Source: Telmatactis stephensoni (Eukaryota > Cnidaria > Anthozoa > Actiniaria > Isophelliidae). From it: a stretch of DNA of 64,000 nucleotides. Where the stretch lies: contig JALIZF010001940.1 in the NCBI GenBank assembly GCA_029948255.1, forward strand, positions 751,501 through 815,500, in the 5' to 3' direction. Shown here one piece after another: positions 21,385-31,639 of the stretch. Under the pieces are notes generated by a model. That model saw only the letters and a program-made list of their open reading frames with translations, was not told the origin of the DNA and searched no databases. The position numbers were made by a program, and so were the translations under genes. How positions within the stretch are numbered: position 1 is the first letter of the stretch; each line of letters opens with the position of its first letter.

Positions 21385-24026
21385 GTAGCTTTATTCAATT
21401 AGATTTAAATACCCGGAAAAGGGAGCACTGATGGATAGAGGGGGTAGAGGGCGCAACTTCGAAAGCTTAAACAAGAGCCCCTGGCTCGGGAGAATTGGGC
21501 AGCCACTGCCCGTTCTTCGAAGTAAAATAAATTTACTTTTTACAAATCGACTATACTATAACGTAGGCAATCATCTCAACAGCCTTTATCAACGAGGGAG
21601 GTCATATATCTAATGATAATGATATATCTAACTCTAGTTATGTTTGAAAAATATAAGATTAAAGCAAATGAATATTATACGTCTGAGAAAACATTAAATG
21701 AAGAGAGAGTGAGAGACCAACAATAATACAAAGAAATAATGAGTGAGAGCTCAATGTTGGAAAATTTTAATTTAAAAGTGTAAATGTAATGATTTCAAAG
21801 ACGAATAAAAGCAAATAAACTAAATTAATATTGACAATGACTCTAATTAAAATCGAATTTGAATGAATTTATAAACGAAATATTATTCTCAGTAAATTCT
21901 CAGCCTAAGAATTTACAAAGGGAAATATCCTTAGGGCTGGTTTTTACGAGCGACGGAAACAGAAGCGGAAGGATCGTACACAGACTCAGTGATGTACTGT
22001 CCATTGTCTTTTTTCACATCAAGGTCCAGTGCTTAGGATGAGAAAGCTCGCGAATAAGGTCTACTGGCATTTAAGTGAGGCTTCCGTCTCCAACCCCGTC
22101 GAGCTTCACGAGAACATGAAGGTGATATGATTCCGTTAGGGTCCCAGAAACAACAACAACATCATCGTCATCAACAACAACAACAAACGTAGGTTAAAGT
22201 CGAAATCCGGAGTTTCAAAACAGCAGACGTTTTTTTGTGTTTATGTTCACGCTCAGTATTGTGTTTGTATAGTAATTGACCCTGAGCTCTGGACCCTGAG
22301 AGAAGAAAGTGTGATGCCAAAAGTCTCTTGTACCTATATTAGATCATTTATCGTTATTTGGAATTGATGACTCTAGAAAAAAACCCTTTCATGTACGTGG
22401 AACTATGCCAAAGTTTACAGGAAAAATACTGAAATACATCTGTAATGAAAATATTTATAAGAACATGGCCAGGAATTACGGACATCGTTTTTGAATTAAT
22501 TAAAAAATACATATATGAATAAACTTTGACGCTTCAATGAACGCATACAAATCAACGAAAAAATACTCAGCTTGAAGCGTTTTGGAAGTGAAAATGAATG
22601 CATAAAGATTTCACCTATTTCCTTCAAATATAATAATAGTGATGTATAACCACCATATTTTGTGAATCCAACTACGCAAATAACGTTTTTGTATTTGTTT
22701 GTTTTTGTTTTGTTTTGTTTTGTTTGATTGATTGATTGTTTTGACTACCTTATAAAACCCTTGAATGCGCTCCCCGTCAGCCACTTTATTCTTGTTAAGT
22801 ATAGGCGAAATAAATGAATAAAAGCCAATTGAATGCATTTGTATTTGTTGTTTAACCAAGCACTAAAGAAAGGAGATCGAGTAAGGGCGTAATTGCGGGG
22901 GGAAATATGCAAAGTAATATAATTTTTAAAGAACGACGAACGATTTCCCTAATAAAATAGTGAGAAAGGAATCTAAAAATAACGTCCAAAAACGAAAGAT
23001 GAGATTAAAGAAAAAAGGGTGAAAAATAGACAATTAATGAATGAATGGATTCAGGGATGAATAAAGGAGTAAGTGACGAAAAATGTTATGTGGCGAATTA
23101 CGGTAACAATAAAGGTATACTTTTAAAATGTGAAATTTTCCCCAACTGCCATCATTAAGTAATTAAAAGTGAGGAACTGGTTAAAAAGTAATGACTTCAT
23201 ATTAAGTGCATGTTGAGTGTTACTTCACTTCTAATGGAAAAGTTTTCTTTAGGCTTAAGCTTTTCTACCCTTCGTTTCTTCCTGTTGTTGCCCAAGAAGT
23301 TTTTCTTTGAAGCAAACGCTATTATTCTGCCAATTAAGAAGGCGCTTCAGAACGAGCAAATTTTCTTTGACCGTTTTTTCTTCGACAAATAACGTTTGTT
23401 CGTGTGAGAAAATTTGACCAAATTTTAATGTGATAATTGCATTTGTAGTATGAAAGTTGTTCATTCATGTAGAAGGGAAATAAACCATTTGCCATAGAAA
23501 ATTTGCTTGAGTGAAAGGGCGTTTAGATGATCACCCAAACTATTATTTTCATTCTATATAATGACCGCCCGAAGGGAGGTACAACTAATTTTGTCCCAGC
23601 TGAACAGTTGTTGAGTTATTTTTAATTAACTCCTTAGGATTTCGTCATTTCTCTAATAAGAAACACAATGCATTATAAAGGTTTTCTTAGTTCTCATCTT
23701 CAGAAGCGGTGATTAAGCTATCTCTGTTCACTTTCCTTCGTTATGAAGATGTTCCAGTGGGTTAAACTATAGAGCGACAATATCTAGAAGTCGCTGCAAC
23801 TGAAATGTTTTGCGATGAAAGGCGGATAATTCTACAGTCGACAAAAGGACTATACTGACTAGGAAAATAATCCAAATTCATTCAGAGCAAAGTTCTCGTT
23901 AATTGTGATCGATTATTCCAAAGTTTGGCACAGAGATATCTGAACTAAGTTGATATCTTTGGAAATCGTTGAACACTGTGATACTGTTGAAGAAGCAAGG
24001 AGCTTAACACGAAACAGAAGCTGGCT
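21385..24026. other. Unassigned spacer
   Basis: AT-rich DNA between array receptors 1 and 2 with a CAA/ATC microsatellite near 22150-22190. No exon or bounded element was recognised. Confidence 0.35.
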
Positions 24027-24033
24027 TATAAAA
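24027..24033 (+). promoter_or_regulatory. TATA box of array receptor 2
   Basis: TATAAAA within GGCTTATAAAAGC, 59 bases before the conserved ATG at 24086. No CATCAC block follows, so this promoter differs from the other array promoters. Confidence 0.5.
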
Positions 24034-24131
24034 GCAAACAACGACCGAGCTTAAAACGCCGAACAGAGCTAACCGATTCGTCACCATGAACAACACTACC
24101 AAACCAACACTAGCTGATTTTGAACTATTTG

Positions 24132-25046
24132 ATGATAATTCTGAAAAACAATGTTCATCTCAAAAACTATTTGTATTTTCTCATCATTATCAATTCTCTG
24201 AGCTTAATTCTGGCGGCAGTTTTAAACTTATTAATCATTGGAACTTTTGTAAAGACACCTTCCTTGAGGACGCCTTCTTACATTTTCATTCTTAGCTTGG
24301 CCATCTCTGACTTGGGAGTTGGTATAGTGACGCAGCCGGCTTTTTGTTGCCATTTGATTGGCTGGTTGGCGGAGAACGCTAATTTGTACACTATCAGTTT
24401 TAATGTAACCAAAAGAACCGCTGCTATGCTAATTGATAGTTCGGAACTAACCATTACTGCCATAACTATCGATCAATTTCTTGCTGTTCACTTGAGTCTG
24501 AGGTACCAAAAACTTGCCACAACCAAGCGGTCTTCCCTAGTTGTCATAGTTATTTGGGCCGTTAGTTTATTGTGGAGTTTTGTAGTTGGAAAAGTTAACA
24601 ACACTCCAATCTTTCTTGCCAATCATTCTTTCTTTTTATTTGTCATTGTTCTTGACATTTATATGATAGTGAAAATATCTCAAGTCATTCGTAGACACTC
24701 AGCGTATATCCATGCCCAACAGATCAAAGCTCAACACTCAGCCCAGATTCACGTTCAACGGCAACCACAAAAACTAACCACGAACATGCATAGGTACACG
24801 AAATCTGTCAAGACCATGTACTACATCTCTGGTGTATTTCTAGTGTGTTATTTACCATCATATATTGTCTTGATTGCGCACTATGGAATGAAGGCAGTTG
24901 GTTTCAACATAGGAAAAGAAATGATTTTTGCAAGACATTCAGCCACAACACTTATTTTGATTAACAGTGCATTGAATCCATTGATTTATTGCTGGAGAAT
25001 ACAAGAAATACGGAACGCTTTGCTTCAGTTATTGCGAAGAAAATGA
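24132..25046 (+). CDS. Array GPCR 2, frame-shifted N-terminus, DQF instead of DRF
   Basis: The conserved start ATG of the family lies at 24086 (MNNTT...) but is one base out of frame with the receptor body. Spacing to the TM1 word YLYFL is 5 nt shorter than in paralogs. The first in-frame ATG is 24132, giving about 304 aa starting MIILKNNVHLKNYLYFL, without the N-glycosylation site. The body is otherwise intact: TM2 SDLGVG, TM6 CYLP, NPLIY, and the common QEIRNALLQLL tail. The DRY-type arginine is replaced by Gln (ATC GAT CAA TTT), which removes a residue central to G-protein activation. The third loop is lengthened with an AQ/H-rich repeat. It could be a functional divergent receptor using 24132, a decoy, or an early pseudogene. 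Confidence 0.75.
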   Translation: MIILKNNVHLKNYLYFLIIINSLSLILAAVLNLLIIGTFVKTPSLRTPSYIFILSLAISDLGVGIVTQPAFCCHLIGWLAENANLYTISFNVTKRTAAMLIDSSELTITAITIDQFLAVHLSLRYQKLATTKRSSLVVIVIWAVSLLWSFVVGKVNNTPIFLANHSFFLFVIVLDIYMIVKISQVIRRHSAYIHAQQIKAQHSAQIHVQRQPQKLTTNMHRYTKSVKTMYYISGVFLVCYLPSYIVLIAHYGMKAVGFNIGKEMIFARHSATTLILINSALNPLIYCWRIQEIRNALLQLLRRK

Positions 25047-25708
25047 CGCTCTAAACATTGAACAAATGAAAACACTGATGTAACTTAAATATGCTCAAGG
25101 AAAGTTGAATCGAATAAAATATCATAAATGTACAAATTAAAATAAAAAAAAATTGTATTTGAAATTCGAAATTATTGACTAAAAACGTCTTCGTATATTT
25201 TATTTACTGTACATTGGAATGTGCTATTGTGGTTTTGTCTTTTCTATTTCTCCACACCTAATGTTAATTGCCTTTTCATTATGATATCATGGCGTGTTTA
25301 TGTGGGGGACAGAATCATCTAGAACAATAGAAATTTGTTTAAGATTCGCTCTGCTAAGAAAAGTGAACTCAAATGGCCTGGTACCCAAATAGGAAATGTA
25401 TCAATGTTTCATAGACAATATTTATCGCATTTGATGGCGGTTACCACTTTTCTTTGGACTATAAAACGCATTTTTTATCAATTTTCTTTGTGTTGCTGCT
25501 GTTTTGTCCCCCTCCCGCGACCATGATCCTTTGCGTCTAAACAATAGAATGTTTTAATGTGACGTCAGGGTGAAATAGGGCAATTCTAATTAGATTTAGA
25601 CCGAAAGCCGATGAATTATACCTTAACCAAAAAAATTAATAACGTATTTTAGGCACTTGGAACTCTTGCGGTTATTGTCGAGCGAAATATGCAAAAAAAA
25701 AAAAAAAA
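25047..25708. other. Receptor 2 3' flank with dispersed-repeat pieces
   Basis: Contains TATTTCTCCACACC near 25240 and TAATTAGATTTAGAC near 25590, words that recur at 32430, 46200 and 53340, so fragments of a dispersed repeat are present. No gene was seen. Confidence 0.4.
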
Positions 25709-25975
25709 AGGTAAAGCACTATATTTAACGTCGGAAGTTCCTTCAGCTAGAAGCAAAGCTAGAAGCTGGTCTGCAAGAAGGCGGTGCCCCCATTCTACCC
25801 CCTCTCTCCATCAATGCTCCATTTTACGGATATTTAAAGCCAATTAAGCTAATTAGGTAAAGCACTATATCTAACGTCGGAAGTTCTTTCAGCTAGAAGC
25901 AAAGCTAGAAGCTGGTCTGCAAGAAGGCGGTGCGCCCATTCTACCCCCTCTCTCTCGGGTATTTAAAGCTAATAA
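25709..25975. repeat. 146-bp tandem duplication
   Basis: AGGTAAAGCACTATAT begins at 25709 and 25855. Both copies share AACGTCGGAAGTT, GCTAGAAGCTGGTCTGCAAG and CATTCTACCCCCTCTCTC; the second is slightly shorter. Confidence 0.85.
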
Positions 25976-26007
25976 TAGCTACACGGAAAGGACAGAAGTC
26001 GAAACAA

Positions 26008-26081
26008 GGATGTGAGGTCATTGAGGATCGAACTCAGGACCTCCCGCACCGAAAGCCGCGCACTAACCAACTGTCCCATCC
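26008..26081 (-). mobile_element. tRNA-derived SINE head (74 nt)
   Basis: On the minus strand it begins GGATGGGACAGTTGGTTAGT and contains GAGTTCGATCCTC. Its right flank (AAAAAAAATGGGTATC, GAATTGTACCTTTAAC) matches the flank of the copy at 46901, so the element is longer than the tRNA-like head. Confidence 0.7.
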
Positions 26082-26166
26082 TTGCTTCTTTGTAAAAGAG
26101 AAAAAAAATGGGTATCGAAGCCGACGAATTGTACCTTTAACTAAAAATAGCAATATAATTAATTAA

Positions 26167-26600
26167 ACCGAAGTGAAATAGGTTTGTCAAGAAAGTTCTA
26201 AGAACCGAAGTGAAATAGGTTTGTCAAGAAAGTTCTAAGAATCGAAGTGAAATAGGCTTGTCAAGAAAGTTCTAAGAACCGAAGTGAAATAGGTTTGTCA
26301 AGAAAGTTCTAAGAATCGAAGTGAAATAGGCTTGTCAAGAAAGTTCTAAGAACCGAAGTGAAATAGGCTTGTCAAGAAAGTTCTAGGAACCGAAGTGAAA
26401 TAGGCTTGTCAAGAAAGTTCTAAGAATCGAAGTGAAATAGGCTTGTCAAGAAAGTTCTAAGAACCGAAGTGAAATAGGCTTGTCAAGAAAGTTCTAGGAA
26501 CCGAAGTGAAATAGGCTTGTCAAGAAAGTTCTAAGAACCGAAGTGAAATAGGTTTGTCATGGAAGTTATAAGAACTGAAGTGAAATATGCTTGTCAAGGT
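26167..26600. repeat. 37-bp minisatellite, about 12 copies
   Basis: Each unit has CGAAGTGAAATAGG, C/T-TTGTCAAGAAAG and TTCTAAGAA. Variants (CCG/TCG start, GGTTT/GGCTT, AAG/AGG end) recur every three units over units 5-10, a 111-bp higher-order pattern. It lies just upstream of the promoter of the receptor at 27016. Related arrays lie at 30053, 45735 (inverted) and 47098. Confidence 0.95.
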
Positions 26601-27015
26601 GTGGATAGTATTTTACATACACCATCACGATTTATCTCTGTGAAAGAAAACCAACTCGTCTGAGAATTCCTAACAATTGTCTCGTAAAGACCTCAAGACA
26701 AGTTCGTATTTACTTCTAGAAACTACCTTTTGAAGCTACAAGGAAATTGTTTTCACATTCAAGTTGGATAACTACTCTAACCAGTTGTTTTACGCGAAAC
26801 TTACTACAGTCCTTGGATTGCTGATCAAAGCAAAGGCAGAGTACAAAAAAGAACAGAAACCAGCGGAGAAACTAAACTTGTTAAGGTTTGACTCACAAAA
26901 CAAACTCAAGTAGTTAGTCTAGAACAAGGCGAAGAATAAAGTTGGAAAACTCAACACAGTAACTATCATTTTTTCGCCATTCAAGTTTCCGAATTTCATT
27001 GGATTTGCAGCCAAC
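26601..27015 (+). promoter_or_regulatory. Conserved promoter/leader of array receptor 3
   Basis: About 415 bp homologous to the regions before the receptors at 30596, 41591, 47621 and 54311. It begins GGATAGTATTTTACATACAC, continues with CATCACGATTTATCTCTGTG and ends GCAGCCAAC before ATG. No ATG occurs in it on the plus strand. Confidence 0.75.
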
Positions 27016-27942
27016 ATGAACAATTCTACAATACAAGAAAAAGGACTGAGTGAATTTGACAATTTGACTCTCCTTCTGGATCAAAATGTTCACTTCAGAA
27101 ACTATTTGTATTTTCTTATCGGTTTCAATTCTCTCAGTTCTATTCTGGCGGCAGTCTTAAACTGTTTGATTATTGTGGCTTTCCTTAAGAACTCTTCCTT
27201 GCGAACTCCCTCGTACATCTTAATCCTCAGTTTAGCCGCTATCGATTTGGGCGTTGGTGTAGTGGTGCAACCGGCGTACTGCTGTCAATTGGTTGCCTGG
27301 TTGAAGAAAAACTCTTCTTTGTACAAATACAGTTATAAAGGTTTTGTACATATTTTCGTTTTGTTAGCAGATGGCTCGGTCCTCACGGCAACCGCCATTA
27401 TTGTTGATCGGTTTCTTGCTCTTCACCTGCGTCTGAGGTACAAACAACTTGTCACAACCAAGCGATCTTACACAGTTTTGATAGTAATTTGGGTTGTTAG
27501 TTTGTTGTGCAGTTTTGTACATGAAAGCGATATAGCTTGGATGTCTACTGCCCACGATGTTTTCTTTTTCAGTATCATTATGTTTGACATTTATCTGATA
27601 CTCAAAATTTCTCGTGCCATTCGTGGACTGGTAGAACAGATCCATCCCCAACAACAACAACAACAACAGCCATCCATGAACATGCAGAGATATAAAAAAT
27701 CTGTGAAAACCATGAACTACATCATGGGTGTATTTCTATTGTGTAAGTTCCCTAGCTTTATATTTTTCCTTGTGTCCCATGGGCTGAGACAAGCCGGGTT
27801 TAACATTGGAGTAGAGCTGCTTTATGTGGTCCATTTAGGAAAGACACTAGTTTTGATGAACAGTGTTTTGAATCCATTTATTTATTGCTGGAGAATACAA
27901 GAAATACGGAACGCTTTGATTCAATTATTACGAAAACAATGA
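27016..27942 (+). CDS. Array GPCR 3, class A orphan receptor, 308 aa, poly-Q third loop
   Basis: Intronless receptor. Helices by eye: TM1 31-57 (N49), TM2 66-88 (D77), TM3 104-128 ending DRF 131-133, TM4 with W159, TM5 181-199 without proline, TM6 with CKFP at 243-246, TM7 with NPFIY at 286-290. Sequons NNST and N16-L-T lie in the N-terminus. There is no cysteine at the TM3 start or in ECL2, so the usual disulphide is absent. The third loop carries HPQQQQQQQPS (Q7, from CAA/CAG codons) just before the conserved MNMQRYKKSVKT. Lys in CKFP replaces the usual Trp of CWxP. The ATG lies in the context CCAACATGA, shared with paralogs. MECA-like class A is the best family; function is unknown. Confidence 0.93.
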   Translation: MNNSTIQEKGLSEFDNLTLLLDQNVHFRNYLYFLIGFNSLSSILAAVLNCLIIVAFLKNSSLRTPSYILILSLAAIDLGVGVVVQPAYCCQLVAWLKKNSSLYKYSYKGFVHIFVLLADGSVLTATAIIVDRFLALHLRLRYKQLVTTKRSYTVLIVIWVVSLLCSFVHESDIAWMSTAHDVFFFSIIMFDIYLILKISRAIRGLVEQIHPQQQQQQQPSMNMQRYKKSVKTMNYIMGVFLLCKFPSFIFFLVSHGLRQAGFNIGVELLYVVHLGKTLVLMNSVLNPFIYCWRIQEIRNALIQLLRKQ

Positions 27943-27965
27943 GTTCAAAACTTTGAGATCTGTTA

Positions 27966-28217
27966 AGGCTGGTTCACACTAGCGTCGGAATCAGAATCGG
28001 AATCGTAAGAAAACAACAAAGAATTTAGGGATTAGAATACAAAAGAAAGGTGTTTTTCTTTGTTCCTTCCTTTGTCTTTGATTATGCTTATGCTTGGTCC
28101 TATGCTTCTTGCGATGCTTATGTCGATGTCTTATGTCACACGCTTGACTTAACTCTTTTGTCTTTTCCTTTGTTTTCTGCTTCCGATTCCGAATCCGACG
28201 CTAGTGTGAACCAGCCT
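27966..28217. mobile_element. MITE with TTA target duplication
   Basis: The ends AGGCTGGTTCACACTAGCGT and ACGCTAGTGTGAACCAGCCT are exact inverses, and inverted similarity continues into GATTCCGA-type words. TTA flanks both sides (27963-27965, 28218-28220). Paralogous 3' flanks (for example 31550) show the uninterrupted GTTATTATC site. A three-base TTA duplication suits PIF/Harbinger-type elements. Confidence 0.85.
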
Positions 28218-28257
28218 TTATTATCGCGTAAGTTTAAAAGATGCATGAATGTAATTT

Positions 28258-28686
28258 TGACTAGTAAACTCTTACTAAAACAGGATAAAATAAAACAGCG
28301 AAATTATACGACGTTTCGGCGTCGCTGACGCCATTATTATTTAAAACAATAATGTTCCTTGTGTGATGCAAGCTATATTGGCTACATGTATCGTCACCGA
28401 CATGAAAGAATAGAAGAACAACTCCTCAAGTACTATACAGGAATGGGCATGGTATTGCTTCACAAGAACTGAACAGTAACTTTTCAATTTTGAAAAAATG
28501 CACAAGTAAATATGATTGTCTGTTTTATGAAATGCAGTTCATTAGAGACAAAAGACCTTCTCTAAACGTGCAATCAGACTCTATTAAGGCCAAATTATTC
28601 ATGTAAATATTCTTTTGTCAAACTTTAGTGACTTAATCTTGCTGTTTGGAATGAATGTCGTATAATCTTGCTATGTTTTATTTTAT
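28258..28686 (+). mobile_element. Penelope-like retroelement fragment with GIY-YIG remnant
   Basis: The plus-strand frames encode a decayed GIY-YIG endonuclease end: SYIGY, then RHRHERIEE, then (after a stop) FSILKKC, KYDCLFYEMQFIR and LNVQSDSIKAKLF. These words are typical of the C-terminus of Penelope-like elements. CATGAATGTAATTT flanks it at 28244-28257 and 28687-28700, a 14-bp target duplication of the receptor 3' UTR. Confidence 0.85.
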
Positions 28687-28914
28687 CATGAATGTAATTT
28701 AAAAAATACAAGTGAAATAAAAAATGAAAACCAATTGAATGACTTTATTTATTTACAAGACAAATAGAGAAAGAGAAGGAATGAAAAATAAAAATCAAAT
28801 GAATGAATAAATAAATAAATAGATGGATGAATGAATGAATGAATGAAAAGTGTAGAATAAAAGCAACTAGAGAGGAAAAAAATTGTATAAAACATTAACA
28901 CGATCTAGTAACCA

Positions 28915-29022
28915 GGGCCCGTTGTTCGAAAGACGATTAGCCCTAACCCAGGATTAAATCTAAAGAAAACCATTGACTTTAACCCTGGATTAACTTTAAT
29001 GGCCCTTCGAACAACTGGGCCC
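28915..29022. mobile_element. MITE with GGGCCC ends
   Basis: GGGCCCGTTGTTCGAA at the left is the near-inverse of TTCGAACAACTGGGCCC at the right. Inside lie AACCCAGGATTAAA and AACCCTGGATTAA, shared with the relic at 686-790. Confidence 0.75.
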
Positions 29023-30052
29023 ACGGTCAAGAGCCAACAAATTTGTTCAATTATTTTATCATTGAGGACCAACCGACGACAGCAATAATGAAATAACCCC
29101 AACAGCCTTTGAGTGAATCAACTGAAAAAATTCCAATTTTTTCTCTTGTCCGTAGTGAAATAAATGGATTATTTAGAGAGTAATAGAATATTACAAGTAG
29201 ACGTCAAAACAAAACAAAAATAATATTTATTTGTATCTAAAGTGAATTACAGGGCAAAATTATAGTTCTTTTCTGTGTAACTTGGACTTTGTTCTCATTG
29301 ACAGACGTTTGTTTACAAAACGAGCAAAGACAACGCGAAGAATTTGAGTTCATTCAAAGTATTCAAAGACAAACTCACGCCCGTTAAACATACTTGGCGT
29401 TTCAAATGTCCCTCAAAACTTGAAAAAATTACCTTGAACTTGATTTATCAGTGTTTTTCTCCAAGCTTTTTTATAAAAGGACTCAGTTGGACTAAATTTC
29501 CATTCAGTGACTCCGAATCTGCCGGCCGTGAATCCTCCTTCGCTTTTTGCAGCACAACTGCATGGTTTTGAAAATCTTTTTCCCTATAGAGCTCTTCTTC
29601 TGCATGACATCGATGACTTTTGTGGTAAATAAGCTAATCTACTTAAATTTTTACTGAATAAAGATTAAAAATTGAACTGCCAATACTGAAAAATCCTTCG
29701 ATAATTAAAAAGTGCTGAGAGCTACAGGAACCAGTTTGAAGAAAAATTTTCATCAGAAATGAAGTCGCTTCTGATTGGACGTATCTTTTTTCTCACGCGT
29801 GAAGAAAACGATACGCGCATTCTGATTGGCTGAGAGCAATGAACGAACGAACATTTACTAAATGGAATTTTAGTGAGTAAATCTCGATATGTATATAATA
29901 AAACCAATTATTTGAATACATACATACTTGAGCAACAGTTGAATAAAGGAAACAAAATACAAATATAAAGAGGGGGGAAAGACAAAATGGTGGATTAATG
30001 AATAGATGTATAAATCAATTATAAACAGTACGGGACGAAAGATTAAAAGCAA
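29023..30052. other. Unassigned spacer (receptor 3' flank)
   Basis: AT-rich. Its right part (TTGAGCAACAGTTGAATAAAG) recurs near 42990 and 48990, so it belongs to the repeating spacer of the array. Two TTCTGATTGG words at 29768 and 29820 flank a short inverted repeat. Confidence 0.45.
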
Positions 30053-30178
30053 CAGGGCTTGTCAAGGAAGTTCTAAGAACCGAAGTGAAATAGGCTTGTC
30101 AAGGAAGTTCTAAGAACCGAAGTGAAATAGGTTTGTCAAGGAAGTTCTAAGTAGCGAAGTGAAATATGCTTGTCAAGG
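30053..30178. repeat. 37-bp minisatellite, about 3.5 copies
   Basis: Same unit as 26167-26600 (CGAAGTGAAATAGG, TTGTCAAGGAAGTTC), immediately before the leader of the receptor at 30596. Confidence 0.9.
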
Positions 30179-30595
30179 TCTGGATAGTATTTTACATACA
30201 CCATCACGATTTATCTCTGTGAAAGAAAACCTACTCGTCTGAGAATTCCTAACAATTGTCTCGTAAAGACCTCAAGACAAGTTCGTATTTACTTCTAGAA
30301 ACTACCTTTTGAAGCTACAAGGAAATTGTTTTCACATTCAAGTTGGATAACTGCTCTAACCAGTTGTTTTACGCGAAACTTACTACAGTCCTTGGATTGC
30401 TGATCAAAGCAAAGGCAGAGTACAAAAAAGAACAGAAGCCAGCGGAGAAATTAAACTTGTTAAGGTTTGACTCACAAAACAAACTCAAGTAGTTAGTCTA
30501 GAACAAGGCGAAGAATAAAGTTGGAAAACTCAACACAGTAACTATCATTTTTTCGCCATTCAAGTTTCCGAATTTCATTGGATTTGCCAACCGAC
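30179..30595 (+). promoter_or_regulatory. Conserved promoter/leader of array receptor 4
   Basis: Nearly identical to 26601-27015, with only scattered substitutions (for example GATAACTGCTC for GATAACTACTC). It starts GGATAGTATTTTACATACAC and is free of ATG up to the start codon at 30596. Confidence 0.75.
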
Positions 30596-31534
30596 ATGAA
30601 CAATTCTACAATACAAGAAAAAGTACTGAGTCGATTTGACAATTTGACTCTCCTTCTGGATCAAAATCTTCACTTCAGAAACTATTTGTATTTTCTTATC
30701 GGTTTCAATTCTCTCAGTTCTATTCTGGCGGCAGTCTTAAACTGTTTGATTATTGTGACTTTTCTTAAGAACTCGTCCTTGCGAGCTCCGTCGTACATTT
30801 TAATCCTTGGTTTAGCCACTTTTGATTTGGGCGTTGGAGTAGTGGCGCAACCGGCGTACTGCTGTCGATTGGTTGCCTGGTTGATGAAAAACTCTTCTTT
30901 GTACAAAACAAGTTATAAAGTTTTTCTGCAAACGGTCGTTTTGCTAACAGATGGCTCGATCCTCACGGCAACCGCCATTATTGTTGATCGGTTTCTTGCT
31001 CTTCACCTGCGTCTGAGGTACAAACAACTTGTCACAACCAAGCGATCTTATACAGTTGTTATATTAATATTGGTTTTTAGTTTGTTGTGCAGTTTTGCAT
31101 ATGCAACCGATATAGCATGGGTGTCTATTGCCCATGATTCTTTCTTGTTGATTATTATTATGTTTGACATTTTTCTGATACTCAAAATTTCTCGTGCGAT
31201 TCGTGGACTGGCACAACAGATCCGACCCCAACAGCAAAAACAACAACAAGAACAACGACAACCATTCATGAACATACAGAGATATAAAACATCTGTAAAG
31301 ACCATGAACTACATCACTGGGATATTTGTACTGTGTAATTTCCCTAGTTTTATTGTTTTCCTTGTGTTCCATGGGCTGAGTCAAGCCGGGATCAACACTG
31401 GAGTAGAGCTACTGTATGTGGACCATTTAGGAAATACACTAGTTTTGATGAACAGTGCTTTGAATCCATTTATCTATTGCTGGAGAATACAAGAAATACG
31501 GAACGCTTTGCTTCAATTATTACGAAGACAATGA
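30596..31534 (+). CDS. Array GPCR 4, class A orphan receptor, 312 aa
   Basis: Intronless, closest to the receptor at 27016. The frame is open upstream to a TTG at 30578, but the paralog-matching start is ATG 30596 (MNNSTIQEK). Seen: N-glycosylation sites, TM1 LN, TM2 FDLGVG, DRF, TM6 CNFP (Asn for Trp), NPFIY, and the QEIRNALLQLLRRQ tail. The third loop has an interrupted glutamine tract (QQQKQQQEQRQP) before FMNIQRYKTS. No TM5 proline and no ECL2 cysteine. Followed by the family 3' flank (AAAACATTGAGATGTTATTA). MECA-like; ligand unknown. Confidence 0.93.
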   Translation: MNNSTIQEKVLSRFDNLTLLLDQNLHFRNYLYFLIGFNSLSSILAAVLNCLIIVTFLKNSSLRAPSYILILGLATFDLGVGVVAQPAYCCRLVAWLMKNSSLYKTSYKVFLQTVVLLTDGSILTATAIIVDRFLALHLRLRYKQLVTTKRSYTVVILILVFSLLCSFAYATDIAWVSIAHDSFLLIIIMFDIFLILKISRAIRGLAQQIRPQQQKQQQEQRQPFMNIQRYKTSVKTMNYITGIFVLCNFPSFIVFLVFHGLSQAGINTGVELLYVDHLGNTLVLMNSALNPFIYCWRIQEIRNALLQLLRRQ

Positions 31535-31639
31535 TGTTCAAAACATTGAGATGTTATTATCATGTAAGTTTAACTAAAAGATGCGTGAACGTAATTTTAA
31601 CTGAAAATAAAAGTGAAATAGCCGGAGAATACTAAGACT

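Noticed and set aside
26740..26912. A conserved open frame in the array leader (FKLDN...LFYAKL...GLLIKAKAE)
   Set aside because: It has no ATG, is preceded by a stop, is broken in the 47211 leader, and differences between copies are mostly amino-acid changing, so it does not behave as coding.
30578..30595. Upstream start (TTG) for the receptor at 30596
   Set aside because: There is no ATG there; the paralog-matching ATG is 30596.
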